Assembly: GCF_027922425.1 (NCBI RefSeq) | Contig: NZ_BSFQ01000025.1 | Coordinates: 1 to 64,000, forward strand | Origin: Pseudonocardia halophobica | Lineage (GTDB): Bacteria > Actinomycetota > Actinomycetes > Mycobacteriales > Pseudonocardiaceae | DNA: 64,000 nucleotides | Direction of reading: 5' to 3' | In this document: piece by piece, positions 46,545 through 54,367 of the stretch | How positions within the stretch are numbered: the first letter of the stretch is position 1 | How the letters are laid out: each line of letters begins with the position of its first letter | Position numbers and translations under genes: made by a program | The notes under the pieces: model-generated | The model's database searches: none | The model's input: the letters and a program-made list of their open reading frames with translations, nothing else | Told to the model about the DNA's origin: nothing

Positions 46545-48778
46545 GTGTGCTGGACGGCGTCCGGATCGTCGAGCTGGCCTCGGGGATCGCCGGGCCCGTC
46601 GCGTGCCGGCTGCTCGCCGAGGCCGGGGCGGACGTCGTCAAGATCGAGCCGGCCGGTGGTGATCCCGACCGCGCCGCGCGGCCCGTCGCCTTCGCGACGT
46701 GGAACCGGAGCAAGCGGTCCGTGGTCGGCGATCCGGAACCGCTGCTCTCGCGCGCCGACGTCCTGGTCCACGATCTCCCGGTCGAGGCCGCCCGTGCCCG
46801 CGGCCTCGACCCGGAGACCCTGGCCGCGCGGCACCCGGGCCTGATCGTCGCGACCGTGCCGAGCTACCCGACCGGACACCCACTCGCCGATGTCGCCGCG
46901 ACGGACGCGATGGTGCAGGCCGAGCAGGGCTTCTTCGACGAGCAGCAGGGCAACCGCCCCGGCCCGGTCTACATCCGGCTGCCGTTCCCCAGTTGGAGCG
47001 CCGCCTACCTGACCGCCGCGGGCGTCGTCGCGCGGCTCGTGCAGCGGGCCCGGACCGGCGCGGTGCTCCCGGTCGGCACGAGCGTGTTCCAGGGGGGACT
47101 CGCCCCCGCGGCGCTGTACTGGCAGCGCTGGGAGCGGCTGCCCGCGGGCCTGGACAGGCACACGCTGCCGAAGATCTGGCCCGACGCCGCCCTGTCCATC
47201 TTCGGGTGCGCGGACGGGCGGTACGTTCAGCTCGCCGGCGCGGTCGGCGGCTGGATCGAGTCCCCGCCGGTGCTGGAGGCGCTGGCGCTGGCCGATCTCG
47301 TCGACCTGTCCGAGGTCGGGGTGACCCCGGAGAACTGGGCGACCTGGGACCGCGTGTTCCGCACCCGATCCAGCGACGAGTGGCGCGACGAGCTCGGCGA
47401 GGCAGACGTGCCGTGCATCGTCGTCCGCGAGCTCGGCGAGTGCTTCACCGACGAGCAGGTTCGGGTCAACGGCTACGTCGCCGAGGTCGACGACCCGGTC
47501 GTCGGGCGTGCGCTGCAGGCCGGGCCGCCCGTCGAGACCAGCACGCCGAGCCGGATCACCGGCCCGGCCCCGGCGGCGGGCTCGACCGCGCTCGACGAGG
47601 TGCTGACGAGGTGGGCGCCGCGGACGCACGAGGTGTCCGTCCCGCCGGTGGACCCGCGGCCGCTCGCGGGCCTGCGCGTCCTCGACTTCGGGTCGGTCGT
47701 CGCCGGTCCCTTCGGCGCGCAGTGCCTCGGCGACCTCGGCGCCGACGTCGTCAAGGTGGAGCCCCTCGCGGGGGACCGCGGGCGCGGGCTCACCCAGTTC
47801 GCGGGCTGCCACCGCGCCAAGCGGTCGTTGGCGATCGACCTCAAGGCGCCCGACGCCCGGGAGGCCCTCGGGCGGCTGATCCGGTCCGGCGACGTCGTGC
47901 TGCACAACATGCGGCTCGGTCCCGCGGCCCGCCTCGGGCTCGACGGCCCCGGCCTGCGCGCGGTGAACCCGGGCATCGTGTTCAGCCACGTCAGCGCCTA
48001 CGGTCCGCGCGGGCCGATGGCGCCGCTGCCGGGCTACGACCCGACCGCGCAGGCGTTGACCGGCTGGGAGCACGCCAACGCGGGGGAGGGCCGCACACCG
48101 ATCTGGCTGCGCAACTCGGTGTTCGACGTCCAGTCCGGCATGATCGCCGCCTTCGGCGCCCTGCTCGGCCTCTACGAGCGCGAGACGACCGGCACGCCGG
48201 GGGAGACCGGGACGTCGCTGCTGGCGGCGGGGATCACCGCGGCCTCCGAGGTCGCCGTGACCTTGGCCGACGGGGCGGTCACCCCCGCGCCGGTGCTCGA
48301 CGCCGACCAGACCGGGCTCGACCCCGCGCACCGCCTCTACCGGTGCATGGACGGCTGGCTGCTGGTCGACGCGGCCGACGAGGGGCAGGCCGAGGCCTTC
48401 GCCGCGCACCTCGGCCCCGACCCCGTGGGCGCACTGGCCGCCCAGGCGGTCGACGACGCGCTGGCCGGGCTGGCGGCGGCGGGCGTGCGGTCCTGCCGGG
48501 TCGCCGAGGACCGCCTCGACGCCTTCATGGACTCGGTGGTGCACGCCGACCTGGGCGTCGCGCGCACCCTGCAGACCCGCGGCTACGGCCGGCTCGACCT
48601 GGTGGCCGGCTTCTGGGACGTGCCGGCCGCGCCCGGTGAGAGCGTGCCCGACCTGGGCGAACACACCCGCGAGCTGCTCGCGGAACTGGGCTACGACGAC
48701 GCGACGATCGAGGGCCTCGCCGAGGGCGGCGTGATCCGCCTGGCGGCAGTGCCCGTCACGTCGGGAGGAAGGGCATGA
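46541..48778 (+). CDS. Tandem CaiB/BaiF fusion (two family III CoA-transferase domains)
   Basis: 745 aa, about twice the family length. Domain 1 (1-360) starts VLDGVRIVELASGIAGPVACRLLAEAGADVVKIE without a break being needed later. Domain 2 (about 370-745) starts again with LAGLRVLDFGSVVAGPFGA, then LGADVVKVE. Family III enzymes work as interlocked dimers, so the fusion probably makes a pseudo-heterodimer. Candidate catalytic aspartates are present in both halves (AATDAMVQAEQG and GYDPTAQA). GTG start and ATGA stop overlap the flanking genes. The N-terminal half is shorter between the two motifs (no Rxxxx-KR-type loop of full length) and could be partly structural. Confidence 0.87.
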   Translation: MSVLDGVRIVELASGIAGPVACRLLAEAGADVVKIEPAGGDPDRAARPVAFATWNRSKRSVVGDPEPLLSRADVLVHDLPVEAARARGLDPETLAARHPGLIVATVPSYPTGHPLADVAATDAMVQAEQGFFDEQQGNRPGPVYIRLPFPSWSAAYLTAAGVVARLVQRARTGAVLPVGTSVFQGGLAPAALYWQRWERLPAGLDRHTLPKIWPDAALSIFGCADGRYVQLAGAVGGWIESPPVLEALALADLVDLSEVGVTPENWATWDRVFRTRSSDEWRDELGEADVPCIVVRELGECFTDEQVRVNGYVAEVDDPVVGRALQAGPPVETSTPSRITGPAPAAGSTALDEVLTRWAPRTHEVSVPPVDPRPLAGLRVLDFGSVVAGPFGAQCLGDLGADVVKVEPLAGDRGRGLTQFAGCHRAKRSLAIDLKAPDAREALGRLIRSGDVVLHNMRLGPAARLGLDGPGLRAVNPGIVFSHVSAYGPRGPMAPLPGYDPTAQALTGWEHANAGEGRTPIWLRNSVFDVQSGMIAAFGALLGLYERETTGTPGETGTSLLAAGITAASEVAVTLADGAVTPAPVLDADQTGLDPAHRLYRCMDGWLLVDAADEGQAEAFAAHLGPDPVGALAAQAVDDALAGLAAAGVRSCRVAEDRLDAFMDSVVHADLGVARTLQTRGYGRLDLVAGFWDVPAAPGESVPDLGEHTRELLAELGYDDATIEGLAEGGVIRLAAVPVTSGGRA

Positions 48779-49998
48779 GCGAGCGTCCGACGATCGAGTT
48801 CGACCACCACACCCCGGAGTTCGGGCAGGACGCCCCGGCGAAGTTCGCCGAGCTCCGTGCCACGTGCCCGATGGGGTTCACCGAGGCGCACGACGGCTAC
48901 TGGGTCGCCTCCACCTACGAGAACGCGCGGCGCATCCTGTCCGACCCCGAGAACTTCACGGTCGAGAAGAGCGCCGACGGCCTGCGCGGCGGCAAGCTGA
49001 TCCCGACCGCCCCGCACGCTCCCGCGATCATCCCGGGGAGCCTCGACGGACCGGCCCACGACCGCCTGCGCAAGCCGCTGCGCAACCTGTTCGCCAAGCG
49101 CAACATCGAGCAGAAGGTCGCGCCGATCGCCCGCGCGGCCGCGGACCGGCTGCTCGACGAGCTGGTGGGCAAGCCGGAGTTCGACGTCGCGCAGGAGTTC
49201 AGCTTCCGCCTCACCGTGGCCACCATCAGCGAGTTCGTCGGGCTGGCGAGCGGCGAGATCGGCGACCCCGAGAAGGTCGTGCTGATGCTCGAGGACGCCT
49301 TCGCCATCGACCCCGAGGCCGGCGGCAACCGCGACGCCCTCGCCGCCCGCACCGCGGACAAGTTCGCCGAGGTCCGCGAGCTCGTCGGGCAGGTCGTCCG
49401 GGCCCGGAAGGCCGAGCCGCGTGACGACCTGGTCACCGCGATGGTCGACCCGAGGACGGGGCTGACCGAGGACGAGGTGATCGACCTCGCGCTGTCGATG
49501 CTGCTCGGCGGGGTGCGGACGACGGCGGCGTCGATGGACAACATCGTGCTGTACCTGGCCGAGCACCCCGACCTGCGCCGCGAGCTGGTCGAGGACCCGG
49601 CGAAGATCCCCGACGCGGTGGAGGAGCTGACCCGGCTCGCCGCCGTCACCCCGCTGGTCGCCCGGACGGCGGTGACCGACCAGGCCTTCGGCGACGTGCA
49701 CGTCAAGGCCGGGGACCGGGTCGCGGCGCTGATCTGCTCGGCGAACCGGGACGAGGAGCGCTTCCCCGGCGCCGAGGAGGTGAAGCTGGGCCGCAAGGAC
49801 GGCCTGCACCTCGCCTTCGGCGTCGGCATGCACTACTGCCTCGGGATCTGGCTGGCGCACATGGAGCTGCGGGTCGCCGTCGAGGCCGTGCTGCGGCGGA
49901 TCCCGGACTACGAGGTCGTGGCGGACCGGGTGCGCCGCTACGGCCTGGTCGGGGTCAACAACGGCTTCTCCGCCCTCCCGGTGCGCCCGCGCCCCTGA
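48775..49998 (+). CDS. Cytochrome P450 with GGVRT I-helix
   Basis: 407-aa P450. The heme loop FGVGMHYCLGIWLA holds C355 and EELTR is the ExxR motif. The I-helix reads LLGGVRTT (243-250), with Arg where the acid residue is expected. It is unlike the GGLHT pair in the rest of the sequence, so loss of the acid residue arose separately. ATG overlaps the CoA-transferase stop. A strong bidirectional terminator follows. It may act on a CoA-linked substrate or perform a reaction other than simple hydroxylation (inference). Confidence 0.92.
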   Translation: MSERPTIEFDHHTPEFGQDAPAKFAELRATCPMGFTEAHDGYWVASTYENARRILSDPENFTVEKSADGLRGGKLIPTAPHAPAIIPGSLDGPAHDRLRKPLRNLFAKRNIEQKVAPIARAAADRLLDELVGKPEFDVAQEFSFRLTVATISEFVGLASGEIGDPEKVVLMLEDAFAIDPEAGGNRDALAARTADKFAEVRELVGQVVRARKAEPRDDLVTAMVDPRTGLTEDEVIDLALSMLLGGVRTTAASMDNIVLYLAEHPDLRRELVEDPAKIPDAVEELTRLAAVTPLVARTAVTDQAFGDVHVKAGDRVAALICSANRDEERFPGAEEVKLGRKDGLHLAFGVGMHYCLGIWLAHMELRVAVEAVLRRIPDYEVVADRVRRYGLVGVNNGFSALPVRPRP

Positions 49999-50011
49999 GA
50001 GTCCGCTCCCG

Positions 50012-50062
50012 GAACGACCACGCGCCGCCGACCCCGGGGAGGTCGGCGGCGCGTCGTCGTTC
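50012..50062. terminator. Bidirectional terminator between convergent genes
   Basis: Inner 13-bp stem CGCGCCGCCGACC / GGTCGGCGGCGCG with a 7-nt loop, extended by an outer 7-bp stem GAACGAC / GTCGTTC after 2-nt internal loops. It lies between the P450 (ends 49998) and the thiolase-like gene (ends 50069, minus strand). Confidence 0.8.
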
Positions 50063-50068
50063 TCGGGC

Positions 50069-51571
50069 TCAGTCCGCCAGCGTGAACAGCCGGCGCTCGC
50101 CCTCGGTGACCACCCGGCCCGTCCGCCCGATCGGGTCCGACTGCGGGTCCACCAGCGCGGCGAGGGTCGACCGGTCCGACTTGGACACGCGCACCCCGGT
50201 GCGCGTCCCGGCCGGGGATCGGCCGATGACGTAACCGCGGGCCGGGTTGCCCTCCCGGTCGAACTCCACCGTGAAGGTCTCGATCTCCAGCGGGCCGGTG
50301 AGGGTGTCGTCGACGGCGACCGGGCCGTGCTCGTCGGCCGCGGCCGTGGACCAGCGGAAGTCCTCGACGGGCTCACGGTCCAGGACCACGGCCGCGTGCT
50401 TGGTGAGGTACTCGCCGTTGGCGTAGACCAGCCCGGTCCTGCCGCCCTCGCGCAGCCGCCGGACGACCGCGACCAGGGCGTGCGCGGAGTAGTTGTTGTG
50501 CGCCCCGCCGAAGGAGGTCAGGCCGCCGGTCGCGGACAGCTCGCGGTCCCGGTCCAGCCCGAGGTGCAGCGCGCCGAGCTTCGGCACGATCGGGAAGCAG
50601 CTGTAGAGGTCGACGACGTCGAGCGCCTCCGCCCGCGTGCCGGCCGACCCGAGGACGGCGTCGAGGCTGCGCTCCAGGCCGGGCGAGCGCCCGTAGGACT
50701 CGCGCTCCAGGACGTCCTCGCAGTCCTCGTCGACCGCCGCGGCCCGCAGGTACACCCGTTTCTCGACGGGGACGCCGAGCCGGTCGGCCGCGGCCGGGCT
50801 GGCCAGGATCACCGCCGCGGCCTGGTCGACGCGGTTGAGCGCGTTCATCCACAGCGGGTAGGGGAAGCAGATCATCCGGTTCTTCGGGCCGACCTCGGCG
50901 ATCTGTTCCGCCGTGAGCGCGTCGGTGTTCCACGCCGCCTCGTTGCCGGCGGCGATCTCGCTGAACCGCGAGTACATCTCGGCCGACCAGGCCTGCGACT
51001 CGGCGAAGCTCTGCCCGAGGTCGTGGCGCAGCCGGTTCTCCCACAGCGGGTAGATGCGGATCGGGCCGACCAGCCCGAGGTCCCACATGCGTTCGGTGCC
51101 GCCGGTCGCCCGGGTGAACGTGCCCGGCCCACCGGGGGTGTGGCTCCAGTTCTCGGCCTTCTCCGGCTCCTTCACCGCGCCGAGCAGCTCCACCGAGGAC
51201 TGCGCCTCGCCGCCGCACACCACGGCCAGCTCGGCCTCGCCGGTGGCGATGGACCGGGCGAGCTCGGTCAGCACGGCGACGGGCTGGTGCCCGCCCACCT
51301 CCGACACCGAGGTCTTCGCCCGCCGCGCGCCGACGGCCTCGGCGACCGCCGCGCCGACGTCGTCGTAGTTCCAGGAGACGACCTGGACCACGCCGAGGGC
51401 GTCGACCTCGCCGAGCGCGCCCTCGGGCAGCCCGGCGTCGTCGGCGGCCGCACCGATCGCCCGCCGGATCAGCTCGACCGGTTCGAGCGCCCGGGCAGGG
51501 TCCTTCTCGCGGTTGTTGCGCAGCTGCCCGACGCCGATGACGACGACCGGACCGCCGGAGCCGCCGCTCAC
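50069..51571 (-). CDS. Thiolase-like protein type 1 (TLP1-like), with extra C-terminal domain
   Basis: 500-aa thiolase-superfamily protein beginning VVVIGVGQLRNNREKDP. SEVGGHQPVAVLTEL stands where the nucleophile loop should be, with no Cys. A C-terminal extension (about 420-500, GPLEIETFTVEFDREGNPARGYVIGR onward) matches the additional domain of mycobacterial TLP1. Those proteins bind CoA but have no proven thiolase activity (family knowledge). The GTG at 51571 overlaps the crotonase stop, so the two are coupled. It is last in the minus-strand transcript reductase-crotonase-TLP1. It differs from the two DUF35-linked thiolase-like proteins. Confidence 0.85.
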   Translation of the reverse strand: MSGGSGGPVVVIGVGQLRNNREKDPARALEPVELIRRAIGAAADDAGLPEGALGEVDALGVVQVVSWNYDDVGAAVAEAVGARRAKTSVSEVGGHQPVAVLTELARSIATGEAELAVVCGGEAQSSVELLGAVKEPEKAENWSHTPGGPGTFTRATGGTERMWDLGLVGPIRIYPLWENRLRHDLGQSFAESQAWSAEMYSRFSEIAAGNEAAWNTDALTAEQIAEVGPKNRMICFPYPLWMNALNRVDQAAAVILASPAAADRLGVPVEKRVYLRAAAVDEDCEDVLERESYGRSPGLERSLDAVLGSAGTRAEALDVVDLYSCFPIVPKLGALHLGLDRDRELSATGGLTSFGGAHNNYSAHALVAVVRRLREGGRTGLVYANGEYLTKHAAVVLDREPVEDFRWSTAAADEHGPVAVDDTLTGPLEIETFTVEFDREGNPARGYVIGRSPAGTRTGVRVSKSDRSTLAALVDPQSDPIGRTGRVVTEGERRLFTLAD

Positions 51572-52341
51572 CGACCGCTCCACACCGGGTCGCGCTTCTC
51601 CACGAAGGCCTTCATGCCCTCGGCGAAGTCCTCCGTCTCGCCGGCGGCGCGGACCACCGCCCGGTTGCGCTCCCAGGCCTCGTCCTCGTCGACCAGGTGC
51701 GTCGCCTCGATCATCAGCTGCCGGGAGAGCTGCACCGCGACGGGCGCGTTGACCGTGATCCGGGCGGCCAGGGCGCGCGCGGCCTCGAGGGCCTTCCCGG
51801 ACTCGGCCAGCTCGTTGACCAGCCCGAGCTCGGCGGCCCGCTCGGCCGGATAGGCGTCGCCGGTCAGCGCCCACTCCATCGCGACGGCGAAGGGGATCCG
51901 CCGGCCGAGCCGGAACAGCCCGCCGGCCCCGGCCACGACCGCCCGCTTGACCTCGGGGATACCGAAGGTCGAGCCGCGCGAGGCGACGACGAGGTCGCAG
52001 GCGAGGGCCAGTTCGGTGCCGCCGGCCAGCGCGTAGCCGTCGACGGCGGCGATGAACGGCTTGCGTCGCTCGCGCCGGACGAACCCGGCGAAGCCGCCGC
52101 GCTTGGTGTGCAGCGTCTTGACCCGGCCCTTGCCGATCTCCTTGAGGTCGCCGCCCGCGGAGAACACCGGGGGGACGCCGGTGAGGATGCCGACCCAGAT
52201 CCGGTCGTCCGCCTCGATCGCGTCGACGGCCTCCTCGATCCCCTGCGCGACCTCGGCGTTGACCGCGTTGCGGGCCTCCGGGCGGTCGATCGTGATGACC
52301 GCCAGGTGGTTCTCGGGTTCGGGCTCGAATCGGACTCCCAC
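51568..52341 (-). CDS. Enoyl-CoA hydratase/isomerase (crotonase), both catalytic Glu present
   Basis: 257-aa crotonase with oxyanion-hole segments FSAGGDLKEI and YALAGGTELALACD. The glutamates equivalent to E144 (GGTELA) and E164 (IPEVKRA) of rat hydratase are both present, so hydration of an enoyl-CoA is plausible. The GTG start has AGGAGGAAGC directly upstream. It lies 41 nt after the reductase gene on the same strand. It contrasts with the crotonase-fold protein at 58986, which lacks both residues. Confidence 0.9.
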   Translation of the reverse strand: MGVRFEPEPENHLAVITIDRPEARNAVNAEVAQGIEEAVDAIEADDRIWVGILTGVPPVFSAGGDLKEIGKGRVKTLHTKRGGFAGFVRRERRKPFIAAVDGYALAGGTELALACDLVVASRGSTFGIPEVKRAVVAGAGGLFRLGRRIPFAVAMEWALTGDAYPAERAAELGLVNELAESGKALEAARALAARITVNAPVAVQLSRQLMIEATHLVDEDEAWERNRAVVRAAGETEDFAEGMKAFVEKRDPVWSGR

Positions 52342-52382
52342 GCGCTTCCTCCTACTCGTGCGGTGAATCGGGTGAGCGGCGG

Positions 52383-53342
52383 TCAGATGTCGAGGACCAG
52401 CCGCGGGCAGGCCGCGCGGGAGACGCAGATCATCATCGTCTCGTTCGCCGCCTGCTCCTCGGGCGTCAGCAGCGAGTCGCGGTGCTCGGGGGTGCCCTCG
52501 AGGACGACCGTCTCGCAGGTCCCGCAGGTCCCCTCGCCGCACGACGACGGCGCGTCGACTCCCGCCTCGGTGACGACGTCGAGGATCGACCGGTCCGGCG
52601 GAACCGTCAGCGTCAGGCCGGACTGGGCGAGCTCGACCTCGAACGACGCGTCCCCGATCGGCCCGAGCGTCTTCGGCGTGAAGCGCTCGAGGTGCAGGGT
52701 GCCGGCGGGCCACGGGTCCGTCAGGGCCGTGACGGCGTCGAGCAGCGGCTCCGGGCCGCAGACGTAGACCAGCGTGTCGGCGCGCGCATCGGCGAGCAGT
52801 GCGGGGAGGTCGAGCAGACCGTGGGTGTCCTGCGGGGTCACGGTCACGCGGCCCCCGCCGAGCAGCGCGAGCTCCTCGCGGAAGGCCATGCTCGACAGCG
52901 TCCGGCCGCCGTAGAGCAGCGTCCACTCCGCGCCCGCGCGCTCCGCCTCGCCGATCATCGGCACGATCGGCGTGACGCCGATGCCGCCGGCGACGAAGAC
53001 GTAGCGCGGCGAGGGCTCCAGCGCGAAGTGGTTGCGCGGGCCGCGGGCGCGCACCTCGGCGCCGACGTGCAGCTTGTCGTGCACGAAGCGGGAGCCGCCG
53101 CGGCTCTCCGGCTCCAGGAGCACGCCGATCCGCCAGACGTCGTGGCGATCGGGGTCGCCGCACAGCGAGTACTGGCGCGACAGCTCCGGGGTCAGCTGCA
53201 GGTCGATGTGGGCGCCGGGATCCCAGGCGGGGAGGTCGCTGCCGTCCGCGGCGCGGAGATCGAGGACGATGACGCCGTCGGCCGCGTCGACCCGTTCGGC
53301 GACGACCAGGTCGACGTCCACCTCGTCATGGATGCTGCGCAC
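52383..53342 (-). CDS. Ferredoxin/flavin oxygenase reductase (PDR-like)
   Basis: 319-aa reductase of the phthalate dioxygenase reductase type. It has an FMN/FAD-binding barrel with RQYSLCGDP, an NAD-binding GGIGVTPIVPM, and a C-terminal plant-type 2Fe-2S domain with cysteines in SSCGEGTCGTCE and ICVSRA. The GTG start follows GAGGAG by 4-5 nt. It is the only electron-transfer reductase in the window, so it is the natural candidate to serve the three Rieske oxygenases and perhaps a P450 (inference). It sits beneath a family B site, while the Rieske genes are near family A sites or the separate 7.7-kb operator. Confidence 0.9.
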   Translation of the reverse strand: MRSIHDEVDVDLVVAERVDAADGVIVLDLRAADGSDLPAWDPGAHIDLQLTPELSRQYSLCGDPDRHDVWRIGVLLEPESRGGSRFVHDKLHVGAEVRARGPRNHFALEPSPRYVFVAGGIGVTPIVPMIGEAERAGAEWTLLYGGRTLSSMAFREELALLGGGRVTVTPQDTHGLLDLPALLADARADTLVYVCGPEPLLDAVTALTDPWPAGTLHLERFTPKTLGPIGDASFEVELAQSGLTLTVPPDRSILDVVTEAGVDAPSSCGEGTCGTCETVVLEGTPEHRDSLLTPEEQAANETMMICVSRAACPRLVLDI

Positions 53343-53416
53343 GGACTCCTCCTCGGCGGCGAGCGGGGGTGCGGCAACGTCGTTTGACGGGCCGGAACCG
53401 CGATCCTAGCATCTGC

Positions 53417-53436
53417 ACAATCTTTACCAGTATTCA
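53417..53436 (-). promoter_or_regulatory. Operator-like site, family B (copy 4)
   Basis: On the minus strand this reads TGAATACTGGTAAAGATTGT. It lies between the divergent reductase (start 53342) and SDR (start 53458). The SDR start is only 22 nt away, so that gene may be leaderless or short-leadered. Confidence 0.6.
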
Positions 53437-53457
53437 TCGAGGTGTGGAGGCGCGGAC

Positions 53458-54300
53458 ATGGCGGACGACGGGCGGGGCGATCTGCAGGACCGGGTCGCCT
53501 TCATCACCGGGGCCGCCCGCGGGCAGGGGCGCTCGCACGCGCTGACCCTCGCCCGCGAGGGCGCCGCGATCGTGGCCGTCGACATCTGCGCGCCCATCGC
53601 GACGGTCCCCTACGCCCTCGGGACCGAGGAGGACCTGGCGGAGACCGCCCGGCTGGTCGAGGCGGCCGGCGGCCGCTGCCTGACGGCGCACGCCGACGTC
53701 CGGAACCGCGAGGAGCTCGTCGCGGCCGTCGAGAAGGCGATGGCGACGTTCGGACGGCTCGACGTCGTCGTCGCCAACGCCGGTGTCGCCCAGGGTCTGC
53801 CGGAGACCGAGACAACCACGATCGACGAGATCTGGGCCGACTACATCGCCGTCAACCTCACCGGGGCGTGGAACACGCTGCAGGCGACCCGGGACGCGCT
53901 CGTCGAGGGTGGCCGGGGTGGCTCGATCGTGATCATCAGCTCGACGTCCGGCCTGAAGGGCACCTCGCGCGGCGACGTCCGGGCCGACGCGTACACGGCC
54001 GCCAAGCACGGGCTCGTCGGCCTGATGCGCGCCTGGGCCAACGAGCTCGGGCCGCACGGCATCCGGGTCAACACGATCCACCCCACCGCCGTCGGTACTC
54101 CGATGGTGGAGAACCCGGCCATGGGTGCGTGGGTGGAGGCGAACAAGCACCGCGTGGCGGGCGGCTTCAACGACGCCATGCACCGCGGGCGGATCGGGCT
54201 GCAGGACGTGTCGGAGGCCGTGCTGTGGCTGGCCTCGGAGCGCTCCGGCGCGGTCACCGGCGTGACCCTTCCGGTGGACAACGGCTTCGTCATCGCCTGA
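53458..54300 (+). CDS. Mycofactocin-coupled-type SDR
   Basis: 280-aa SDR with TGAARGQG and YTAAK. After the strand-2 aspartate it carries a roughly 15-20-residue insertion, APIATVPYALGTEEDLAET, which marks the mycofactocin-associated SDR subfamily (carveol-dehydrogenase-like, family knowledge). These hold NAD non-exchangeably and need an external electron acceptor. No mycofactocin genes are in the window, so they would have to be elsewhere in the genome. It probably oxidises a secondary alcohol, consistent with a terpenoid or steroid-like substrate. Confidence 0.88.
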   Translation: MADDGRGDLQDRVAFITGAARGQGRSHALTLAREGAAIVAVDICAPIATVPYALGTEEDLAETARLVEAAGGRCLTAHADVRNREELVAAVEKAMATFGRLDVVVANAGVAQGLPETETTTIDEIWADYIAVNLTGAWNTLQATRDALVEGGRGGSIVIISSTSGLKGTSRGDVRADAYTAAKHGLVGLMRAWANELGPHGIRVNTIHPTAVGTPMVENPAMGAWVEANKHRVAGGFNDAMHRGRIGLQDVSEAVLWLASERSGAVTGVTLPVDNGFVIA

Positions 54301-54309
54301 CCAAAGGCA

Positions 54310-54329
54310 GTAATACTTGTAAAGATTAC
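54310..54329 (+). promoter_or_regulatory. Operator-like site, family B (copy 5, most complete)
   Basis: GTAATACTTGTAAAGATTAC has perfect GTAAT/ATTAC ends and inner TT/AA symmetry. It is 10 nt after the SDR stop and 38 nt before the acyl-CoA dehydrogenase start. Confidence 0.7.
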
Positions 54330-54367
54330 TTGTTCATGTCACGCTGCTGTGGTCTGACGACGGAGGT

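Noticed and set aside
54310..54329. Family B repeats as ordinary -10/-35 promoter sequence
   Set aside because: The identity across 20 bp and the outer symmetry exceed what a sigma-70 promoter would show, and no consistent -10 appears at a fixed distance. Overlap with promoters is still possible.
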